Part shown: one piece after another, positions 52,413 to 59,244 of the stretch | Layout of the letters: every line of letters starts with the position of its first letter | How positions within the stretch are numbered: position 1 is the stretch's first letter | Assembly: GCF_004006665.1 (NCBI RefSeq) | Contig: NZ_QOCL01000014.1 | Location: 124,001 to 188,000, forward strand | Origin: Halobacteriovorax sp. HLS | GTDB lineage: Bacteria; Bdellovibrionota; Bacteriovoracia; Bacteriovoracales; Bacteriovoracaceae | DNA length: 64,000 nucleotides | Direction of reading: 5' to 3' | Translations under genes and position numbers: made by a program | Notes under the pieces: model-generated | Database searches by the model: none | Told to the model about the DNA's origin: nothing | The model's input: only the letters and a program-made list of their open reading frames with translations

Positions 52413-53736
52413 CCTCTAAGGCTTTAAGTAGTTCTTGTTTTAAAGTAGCTTTTTTCTCAGTAATTTGAGGGGCTGTGTAAATAGCTCCATCCACTCTCAG
52501 CCAGTTAATCCCTTCTCCATATCCAAACCAGTTTGGTATATTGAGTTTTGAGCTTTGGGAAATCGTTTTGGCTACCATTATTGAAATCCTTTCCATTCCG
52601 TATATTTGAATATCTGGGTTTTGATACTTAATGTCTCTAAAGCTTGACGAGGCAAATCCTGTGACAGCTTTGTACTGAGTGAGTATATCTCTAAAAGGCA
52701 TTTGTTTGGGTAAGATTTTAGTATTTATTCCGCAAGAAATGAGGTGTTCTTGAAGACACACTACCCAAGTACTTTTTTCTCTCGGGTGTGGCTTTAGGTC
52801 AATCGACTTGGTTTTGGAGTGTTGCATGATATGTGTGAGTTCGTTTTGAATTTTAATGAGTTCGGTTATTGGTAAAGTATTTTGGTTACTATATCCTGTT
52901 GTTAATATGAATAATAACTTTTCACTTTTTTGAGTTGTCGACTTTGATAATTTGTATGTAGGGTAGGTTATAGTCGAGCATAGTCCTTTAGTTAAGATTT
53001 TGCTCATTGTTTCTTTTTCAAAATCATCTACGAAAAAGTGGTGTGAAGACATGTTGTTAGAAATTTTTGTAAGTTTGGCAACTTTTCCAAGCTTAATAAG
53101 TTCGACCTTGTGAAATTTTCTGATTAGCTTCTCTAGGAAAAACCTCGCTTTATTGAAAACATTGACTTTAAGCTTTCTGTTTGACCGTTTGAACATCTCC
53201 TTTAGTAGAAAGGTTAAGAAGTTTAAGAGTGATCTCTGGAGGTATTGTTTTGTTAACCACGACTTTAATCCAATTTGACGATTGAGAGTGTCTTCATATT
53301 GAATAAACTTCCAGTATTGTTTCGTAGTGCTATATTGGTCAATAAAATTTTGGTCTAGGAGGTTGTAACCAAGAGCGGTCCAAAGTGTACAAAATGGTTT
53401 ATTGGAAAAGTTTAGTATTAAAGATCTGTTTAACTCAGAAGTTTCGCTTGCGCCTAGGATGAGATCAATATTCCAGTTCTTTACTTTTTCGATAATTTGA
53501 CTATACCTAAGATATTTTTTATAACCCAGAAGTCCTTCACTCTCAATATAGATAAACTCACAAATCTTTAATTCATTTTTGAGGTCTTGTAGGTCTTCTT
53601 TTAGCCTGCTATTTACAAACCCATTAGACAGTATCACATATACATTAAAGTCATTACTTAGCTCTTTGATTGTAGGGTAAACAACTTCATGGAAAATGTA
53701 AGCATTTCCATAGCTAATTAATAAGTGAGGCTTCAT
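52384..53736 (-). CDS. Putative GT-B glycosyltransferase, unknown family
   Basis: A 450-residue protein with the look of a GT-B transferase: N-terminal LLISYGNAYIFHEVV, WTALGYNLLDQNFI, a basic helical middle, then LFILTTGYS, the SIDLKPHPREKS segment and TQYKAVTGFASSSFRDIKY. A KPHPRE-type HP motif with a following Ser-rich loop is found in sialyl/polysialyltransferase-like and Kdo-type enzymes that use CMP-sugars. That resemblance, plus nearby nonulosonate genes, suggests transfer of a CMP-activated sugar. Family membership is not firm. Confidence 0.55.
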   Translation of the reverse strand: MKPHLLISYGNAYIFHEVVYPTIKELSNDFNVYVILSNGFVNSRLKEDLQDLKNELKICEFIYIESEGLLGYKKYLRYSQIIEKVKNWNIDLILGASETSELNRSLILNFSNKPFCTLWTALGYNLLDQNFIDQYSTTKQYWKFIQYEDTLNRQIGLKSWLTKQYLQRSLLNFLTFLLKEMFKRSNRKLKVNVFNKARFFLEKLIRKFHKVELIKLGKVAKLTKISNNMSSHHFFVDDFEKETMSKILTKGLCSTITYPTYKLSKSTTQKSEKLLFILTTGYSNQNTLPITELIKIQNELTHIMQHSKTKSIDLKPHPREKSTWVVCLQEHLISCGINTKILPKQMPFRDILTQYKAVTGFASSSFRDIKYQNPDIQIYGMERISIMVAKTISQSSKLNIPNWFGYGEGINWLRVDGAIYTAPQITEKKATLKQELLKALEVKYCSNKNH

Positions 53737-53737
53737 C

Positions 53738-54907
53738 TTATAAATTTTTACTAAAATATATTAATGTTTCTTTTAAAATATTTGCCTGTTCTTGGGCCAT
53801 ATGTATGGTCTCAAAGTTTGTTTTTAGTTGTACCATGCGTTGCTGAGCTTTTTCTGAGTTAGGACAGAGTCCTTTTTCAAAAAGTTGATTGCCAATTTTT
53901 TGCCCTCTAAGTGCAGGCTCCAGGTAGGCAAGTTGCCAGCAACCATAATATTGATGTCCTCCAAGTTCCATGAATTTACTTTTGAAAACATCCCAGTCAA
54001 TATTCTCATGGAGCATAAATGAAAACGCCCAGTAGGAGTGTTCTGAATTTTCAATATTCTTTTGTACCTTAATTATATTTGAAAATTCTTTTGTCGCCTC
54101 TAAGTAAAGCTGTCCTATTTTCTTTCTCAAGTTTGAAAGATGAGTGGCCTTATCTAGTTGCGAAATAGCCATCGCAGCGCAAACTTCTGGAAGTCTAAAG
54201 TTCTTACCAAGTAAGTCATGTCTTAAGAAATCAGGGCGTTGTAATTTATTTTTATCCTTGAGGTGGCTTCCCGGAGAAGCCTGTAAAGTTGAATAACCCA
54301 AGTCTGATAATTTTCTCGCGTAAAGAGCAAGCTTTTCGTTGTTTGTTGTAAGTACGCCACCATCTCCTGTTGTAAGATGTTTACTTCTTTGTAATGAGTA
54401 AATACTAAAGTCTCCAAATGAGCCTTGAAGTTTATCATTTAATTTAGCATCAAAACTTTGAGCATTGTCTTCAACCAATTTTAGATTATGCTCAGAACAT
54501 ATTTGAGTAATTTCATTATAGTCTGGAAGTTCTCCATAAAGAGAGACTGTTATAATTGCCTTTGTTTTAGGTGTGATGTTTTTACGAATACTGTCTGCTG
54601 AAATGAGAAATGTGTCAGGGTCAATATCTGCAAAAACAGGCGTTGCTCCTACATAAAGTGGAGCAAAGCAAGAAGCAGAAAAAGTGAGGGCTGGAACAAT
54701 TACTTCATCGCCAGGTTTTAAGTCTAAAGCCATCATAGAGACTTCAAGCGCTGATGTTCCTGAGTTTAAAGATATCGCGTACTTTGATTTTGTTCTTTCC
54801 GCAAACTTATTCTCAAATTCCTCTATATAGTGACCTTTTAATCCAGACTTTATCGCCTTTTCAACCATTGCTAACTCTTCTGAGTTGTTGCGCCAAAATT
54901 TAAACAT
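53738..54907 (-). CDS. PLP-dependent sugar aminotransferase (DegT family)
   Basis: Sugar aminotransferase of 389 residues. The PLP lysine is K176 in SLQRSKHLTTGDGG, so it should transaminate, in contrast to the ColD-like paralogue at 46008. SLNSGTSALEVSMMAL and VPALTFSASCFAPLYVGATPVFADID are usual family segments, and VEDNAQSF is the ring-binding motif. It belongs to the minus operon 56608-52384 together with an SDR and an unknown NAD-binding protein. Likely substrate is a 4-keto nucleotide sugar or a keto group on a nonulosonic acid side chain. Confidence 0.85.
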   Translation of the reverse strand: MFKFWRNNSEELAMVEKAIKSGLKGHYIEEFENKFAERTKSKYAISLNSGTSALEVSMMALDLKPGDEVIVPALTFSASCFAPLYVGATPVFADIDPDTFLISADSIRKNITPKTKAIITVSLYGELPDYNEITQICSEHNLKLVEDNAQSFDAKLNDKLQGSFGDFSIYSLQRSKHLTTGDGGVLTTNNEKLALYARKLSDLGYSTLQASPGSHLKDKNKLQRPDFLRHDLLGKNFRLPEVCAAMAISQLDKATHLSNLRKKIGQLYLEATKEFSNIIKVQKNIENSEHSYWAFSFMLHENIDWDVFKSKFMELGGHQYYGCWQLAYLEPALRGQKIGNQLFEKGLCPNSEKAQQRMVQLKTNFETIHMAQEQANILKETLIYFSKNL

Positions 54908-54918
54908 ATTCTATTCCT

Positions 54919-55647
54919 TTACCAGATAGTAAATCCACCATCGACTGTAATATTTTGTCCAGTTGTATGGTTATTGTTGAAGTCTACTAGATATTCAATT
55001 GTTTTTTGTAAGTCGTCAACAGATCCCATCCTAGAAGAAGGTGTTTTTCTTTCATACTTTTTCACGAACTCTGGGTCTTGATTGTTGAAGATACCTCCCG
55101 GAGAAATACAGTTAACTTGAACATTATTTGGTGCCATATAAGCCGCAAAATATTTCGTCAAATTAATTATTGCAGCCTTGGTTGCACCATAGATTTCAGG
55201 TGTTCTTCTGTCACCCTCTTTATAGAGGTTCATATCTCCAGCAACTTGCCCATAAATGGAGCCAATATTAACTATTTTGCCTTTCTTGATTTTACTCATG
55301 GAGTGCTTATAGACACTTTGGGTAAGAAAAATATTTGCCTTTATATTAGTACTAATAACGTAGTCTAGTTCATCTTCTGTTCGCTCTTCAAATGGGCTAA
55401 AGACAGAGACCCCTGCATTGTTAACTAGGATCAAAATATCGCCTTTAGAACAAATCTCTTTGATTATTTGATCAACTTCACTTTTGTTAGTTATATCTAT
55501 CTTACAGTAGTTGATATTCTTTATAGAAGAACTTTCCTTGATATCAAAACCATAAACATTATAGCCAAGGCCTTGAAGAGTTTTTACATAACCTGAGCCT
55601 ATTTGCCCCTCGCTTCCAGTGACAATAGCGATTTTTTCTCTAATCAT
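54919..55647 (-). CDS. PtmA-like SDR oxidoreductase (second copy)
   Basis: Classical SDR of 242 residues with VTGSEGQIGSGYV, LVNNAGVS, NIGSIYGQ, catalytic YGATK and the C-terminal TGQNITVDGGFTIW. Segment order and the SIYG and TGQN motifs match the PtmA-like paralogue at 35966, but its NNAG motif is canonical. It overlaps the unknown NAD-binding gene by 8 bases and precedes the aminotransferase by 11. With SpsF- and SpsE-like genes nearby it may serve a second nonulosonate-like sugar. Confidence 0.82.
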   Translation of the reverse strand: MIREKIAIVTGSEGQIGSGYVKTLQGLGYNVYGFDIKESSSIKNINYCKIDITNKSEVDQIIKEICSKGDILILVNNAGVSVFSPFEERTEDELDYVISTNIKANIFLTQSVYKHSMSKIKKGKIVNIGSIYGQVAGDMNLYKEGDRRTPEIYGATKAAIINLTKYFAAYMAPNNVQVNCISPGGIFNNQDPEFVKKYERKTPSSRMGSVDDLQKTIEYLVDFNNNHTTGQNITVDGGFTIW

Positions 55648-56608
55648 TTCTTTCTATCCTTTTTACATTTCCTAGTCCGTCACAAACACCAATGACTGTT
55701 TCAAGTGGCTTTGATATATCCGATACTATAATATCCCCCTTCGTTCCGCTAACACCGCTAACATATCTGGTGTTGTCAATTGTTTTTGCACCATGTCTTG
55801 GGTAGAGGGTCTCATTTGAGTCTTTAACGCATTGAAGTTTGTATAAAATATCGAATGTAATATCAGTTCGAAAAACTGTGTATTTTTCCATTATTTCTTG
55901 AGAAAAACAGTTTTTGCCACAGTCTATTAAAAGTTTTGCTTCAGATTCGTTGAGATGGTCTATGCTAATTAGTGATGATGTTGTTGCAGTAGCTATAATA
56001 ACATCACAGCCTTTAACAGTGCTACCAATTGAGTCACAGGGAATCGCTTTTGCAAGAGTTCCCTTTGGCTTTATTTCATTTATGATCTCAGATTGTTTTA
56101 CTAAGAGCTCCTGATTTCTTCTATATAAATTAACCCAAAAGCCTCTCTCTACAAGTTTTAGTGCTACTTTGAAGCCAATATTTCCTGCTCCTACTATTGC
56201 AATTTTTACGTTGCTTAAGTTTTTAACTTTCTCACAAGTGAATTGGTCGATAGCATCTACAGTAATATCATTTGCCTTGTAGGTGAGAAGTTTACTTTTA
56301 CGGACGATGTCTTGAACTTCTCCTTTTATATTTCCTTCATCTCCGTCATATGTATACCGTGAGGGGCAAATTTTCTTTTCCGAGTCAACTGCTATATAGT
56401 CGAAGTGACCGTCAGCTAGTTGTGCAAATTCGATGGCTTCTTGTGTGTTGGAAACTACCACACCACATAAGCTAAAGTTGTTGTGAACTCTTGTCGGCGT
56501 GTAGTAAAAGAAGTCTATATGTTTGGAAGTACTGGATATTGTGAAGCAGGTTGTCCCTACCTTTTCTTCCTGGAACTTTGCTAAAAAATGGTTAAAATTC
56601 TTATTCAT
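55640..56608 (-). CDS. NAD(P)-binding protein of unknown function
   Basis: About 322 residues. The central part is a clear Rossmann domain (VKIAIVGAGNIGFKVALKLVERG) followed by GCDVIIATATTSSLIS, as in shikimate dehydrogenase or glutamyl-tRNA reductase-like folds. The N-terminal 130 residues have no recognised domain, and the C-terminus holds RYVSGVSGTKGDIIVSD. The frame extends to a TTG at 56620, but the ATG at 56608 is more likely; neither has a clear Shine-Dalgarno. It leads the operon with the PtmA-like SDR and aminotransferase. An oxidoreductase for a sugar intermediate is plausible, unproven. Confidence 0.65.
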   Translation of the reverse strand: MNKNFNHFLAKFQEEKVGTTCFTISSTSKHIDFFYYTPTRVHNNFSLCGVVVSNTQEAIEFAQLADGHFDYIAVDSEKKICPSRYTYDGDEGNIKGEVQDIVRKSKLLTYKANDITVDAIDQFTCEKVKNLSNVKIAIVGAGNIGFKVALKLVERGFWVNLYRRNQELLVKQSEIINEIKPKGTLAKAIPCDSIGSTVKGCDVIIATATTSSLISIDHLNESEAKLLIDCGKNCFSQEIMEKYTVFRTDITFDILYKLQCVKDSNETLYPRHGAKTIDNTRYVSGVSGTKGDIIVSDISKPLETVIGVCDGLGNVKRIERND

Positions 56609-56616
56609 AATAGGGC

Positions 56617-56646
56617 TCAAGTATTAATATGAAGAAGAATACTTGA
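56617..56646. promoter_or_regulatory. 9-bp inverted repeat between divergent genes
   Basis: TCAAGTATT (56617-56625) and AATACTTGA (56638-56646) are perfect complements separated by 12 bases. The right arm overlaps the -35 of the ABC transporter promoter and the left arm lies at the start of the minus operon, so one regulator could control both. Confidence 0.5.
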
Positions 56647-56670
56647 ATCTTGACCGTTTGTCTTTAATAA
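56643..56670 (+). promoter_or_regulatory. Promoter for the ABC transporter gene
   Basis: TTGAAT (56643-56648), 16-base spacer, TAATAA (56665-56670), 25 bases before the ATG. A TTGACC also occurs at 56650 but its spacing is poor. Confidence 0.4.
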
Positions 56671-56695
56671 TAACCATCTGTAAGTAGGTAGTAAA

Positions 56696-58456
56696 ATGAC
56701 AACTTTTTCTCGTAGATATAAATTCTTAAGTGAGTATAAGACTGATTTTCTAGTTTCTCTAGTTTTGGGAATATTAATTTCTGTGTTAGAGGTTTTTAGT
56801 ATTACTCTTGTGATGCCATTACTGGGAGAGAGTGAAGGGAGTTCAAGTCTTATATACTTCTTTAATAGGTATCTTGAGACCTATTCTGATAGAGAGAGGA
56901 TTGCTCTTATCGCAATTCTAATTGTTGTTTTTACTTTGCTTAAATCTGTGTTTATTTACGTCAAGAGCTTGATTGCTGCGAAATTAAGGACATCTGTCAC
57001 AGCGACTTATCAAAAGAAGTGTTTTAAGCAAATTATTGACATGCCTATTGCAGAGTTCAAAAAGCTCAAAAGAGGTGATTTACAAATATTGACAACAATT
57101 CATACTAACAATATGGGGATAGTTGCAGGTAAACTTTTGGCTAGTCTGCATTATCCTTTTATAGTAGTTCTTACCACGGCTCTACTTTTAAAAATCTCTA
57201 TTTCGCTGACCTTCTTATCATTATTTGCAACAGGACTACTATTTATTGGATTAAAGTATTTAAATGTCGCAGCTGATCGTCGAGCAAGATTAGTGAGTCC
57301 TTCTCATAAGAGGTTGGGTGTAGCTCTTTTGGAGTATTTAGATGGGAAAAAGACAATCTTCTTGTTTGATATAGGAGATTATGTTCGCGGATTGTTTGAT
57401 TCGAAAGTTGAAAATTATAGAGATAAAGTTATTGATATGGAAAAGCTAAGAGGTGTCGTAATGCCTTTAGGCGGATTTGTTACGTCCTTAAGCCTTGCTA
57501 TTATTTTAATAGGATCTCTTTATTTTGGTAATATTCAAAAGTCTGTTTTATTGCTTTTTCTTGTGGCGTTTAGCAGGCTTTCTGCTCCTGTAAATGCCCT
57601 TGTTCAACTAAGGTCTTCCTTGTCAGGAGACCTCCCTTACCTTGATGAGGTTCATACATTCTTGGATAAGGATTTTGGAGTGAGTGATACTTCTGAGAAA
57701 AACAAATTATTGCTTAATGACTCTATAAAACTTAGAGATATTTCATTTAAGTATCCTGGTTCAGATAGTTTTCTTTTTAATGGTCTTAATCTTAGTATTA
57801 ATAAAGGTGAAAAGGTTACGATTGTTGGTGGATCTGGGTCTGGAAAGTCAACTCTAGTTAATATTTTGCTGGGTATTGAAAAACCTAGTGACGGTGATGT
57901 TGTTGTTGATGGAGAAGCTCTAACTGAAGAGTTGTTTATCGAGTGGAGAAAAAATATAGGAGTTGTTTCGCAAGATGTTTTTCTATTTGATGATACAATT
58001 TTAGGAAATATTACTTTGGAAGAGAAGGGTCAGTTAACTGAATGGATTTTAAAGGTTTCTAGTCAAGCTTCTCTCGATGATTTTGTAAATGATAATGAAG
58101 CTGGCTTTAACCATTTCGTAGGGGAAAATGGTGGCGACCTTTCTGGTGGACAGAGACAGAGAATTTCCATCGCAAGGGCTTTGTATAGAGACCCTGAAAT
58201 TGTTATTTTTGATGAAGCGACCTCTGCTTTAGATATAAAAACTGAAGCTGAGATACAGTTAACAATGAATAAACTATCTAAGAGTTTCTCTAAAACTCTT
58301 ATTTATGTAACCCATAGACTATCTTCTATTGAAAGTGATGAGAGGGTTATAGTTTTAGAAAAAGGTAAAATTGTCGAAGACGGCCTTCGGAGTGAATTAG
58401 AGAATAAAAGAGGTTGGTTCTTCAACCTCTTGAATCGAGAGCTTTCTGGAAAGTAG
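56696..58456 (+). CDS. ABC exporter, PglK/MsbA-like flippase
   Basis: Half-size ABC transporter (586 residues) with six membrane helices in about residues 15-300 and a C-terminal ATPase. Walker A is GGSGSGKST (378-386), the signature LSGGQ is at 482-486, Walker B IVIFDEATS follows and the switch histidine is in YVTHRLSS. Such proteins flip lipid-linked oligosaccharides (PglK) or lipid A (MsbA). Since no Wzx flippase is seen in the window, it is the best candidate for moving the undecaprenyl-linked glycan across the inner membrane. Confidence 0.88.
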   Translation: MTTFSRRYKFLSEYKTDFLVSLVLGILISVLEVFSITLVMPLLGESEGSSSLIYFFNRYLETYSDRERIALIAILIVVFTLLKSVFIYVKSLIAAKLRTSVTATYQKKCFKQIIDMPIAEFKKLKRGDLQILTTIHTNNMGIVAGKLLASLHYPFIVVLTTALLLKISISLTFLSLFATGLLFIGLKYLNVAADRRARLVSPSHKRLGVALLEYLDGKKTIFLFDIGDYVRGLFDSKVENYRDKVIDMEKLRGVVMPLGGFVTSLSLAIILIGSLYFGNIQKSVLLLFLVAFSRLSAPVNALVQLRSSLSGDLPYLDEVHTFLDKDFGVSDTSEKNKLLLNDSIKLRDISFKYPGSDSFLFNGLNLSINKGEKVTIVGGSGSGKSTLVNILLGIEKPSDGDVVVDGEALTEELFIEWRKNIGVVSQDVFLFDDTILGNITLEEKGQLTEWILKVSSQASLDDFVNDNEAGFNHFVGENGGDLSGGQRQRISIARALYRDPEIVIFDEATSALDIKTEAEIQLTMNKLSKSFSKTLIYVTHRLSSIESDERVIVLEKGKIVEDGLRSELENKRGWFFNLLNRELSGK

Positions 58457-58461
58457 GTAGG

Positions 58462-59241
58462 TTATTCAAGTTCTTTGTCTTTTTCCAATGAAGGTTTCCA
58501 TCCTGCGTAGTCCTCGATGTGAGAGTTGATTTCTTTTATCTGAGGATTGTTTCTTAGGTAGTTTATCATTTCTTCCATTGAGAAAAGTGGGTTATCAGGT
58601 AAAAAATGAGAAAATAATTTGTCAGTAAGTTCGAAGTCTTCTTGGTAGTCCAATGTAAGTCTGAAGTCTCGAACGTTTTCTCTGTAGTCAATCTTTTTGC
58701 ATTTAAATAGATCTAAATTTTTCCAAAAGTAAAATGTTACATGCTCTCTCTCAGAAGGTTTTTTTGCATTTTTCCAAGCATTTTCAAGAGCAGCAAAAGT
58801 AAAAATTTCAACATCCATACCATCTGGGTACGAAGCTGGGGGAGGGGTCGTGTTTGATAGATAGTCGTAGGTGTCATCTTTTAAAAACTCTTCGATAGTA
58901 TGATCAATAATTCTATGGTCATGAAGAGGGCAGTCGGCAGTTAGTCTTACGATAATATCTGCTTTGTGAAGTTTAGCGCATTCGTAATATCTCTCAAGAA
59001 CATCATCTAAGCTTCCTGTTGTATAGGAGTAATTGTTTTCAACACAGTGATTGATGATTTTCTGATCTGAAGGATCATTAGTCGTTGCTATCACAATATT
59101 ATCTAGAAGTTTGGAGGGAGTAATTCGGTTAATCATATGTTGAAGCATTGATTGGGAATTAGATTCCATTAATACTTTTCCAGGAAGTCGTGTAGAACTC
59201 ATTCTTGCTTGAATAATAGCAACAATTTTATTTTTTTTCAT
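58462..59241 (-). CDS. SpsF-like cytidylyltransferase
   Basis: Nucleotidyltransferase of the acylneuraminate cytidylyltransferase superfamily, spore-coat SpsF type (259 residues). The N-terminus IVAIIQARMSSTRLPGKVL is the NTP-binding signature, followed by VIATTNDPSDQKI, LTADCPLHD and DGMDVEIFTF. It begins 3 bases after the FAD-NeuB fusion gene ends, matching the spsE-spsF pairing in Bacillus. It would activate the sugar acid made by the fusion. LegF at 35269 is distinct, so two activation routes may exist. Confidence 0.84.
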   Translation of the reverse strand: MKKNKIVAIIQARMSSTRLPGKVLMESNSQSMLQHMINRITPSKLLDNIVIATTNDPSDQKIINHCVENNYSYTTGSLDDVLERYYECAKLHKADIIVRLTADCPLHDHRIIDHTIEEFLKDDTYDYLSNTTPPPASYPDGMDVEIFTFAALENAWKNAKKPSEREHVTFYFWKNLDLFKCKKIDYRENVRDFRLTLDYQEDFELTDKLFSHFLPDNPLFSMEEMINYLRNNPQIKEINSHIEDYAGWKPSLEKDKELE

Positions 59242-59244
59242 TAT

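Noticed and set aside
53824-54438. Two minus-strand frames of 76 and 71 codons inside the aminotransferase gene
   Set aside because: Out-of-frame shadows of a gene with an intact PLP lysine and full family length.
55078-55368. Open frame of 96 codons on the plus strand
   Set aside because: Antisense to the PtmA-like SDR; no domain or start signal.
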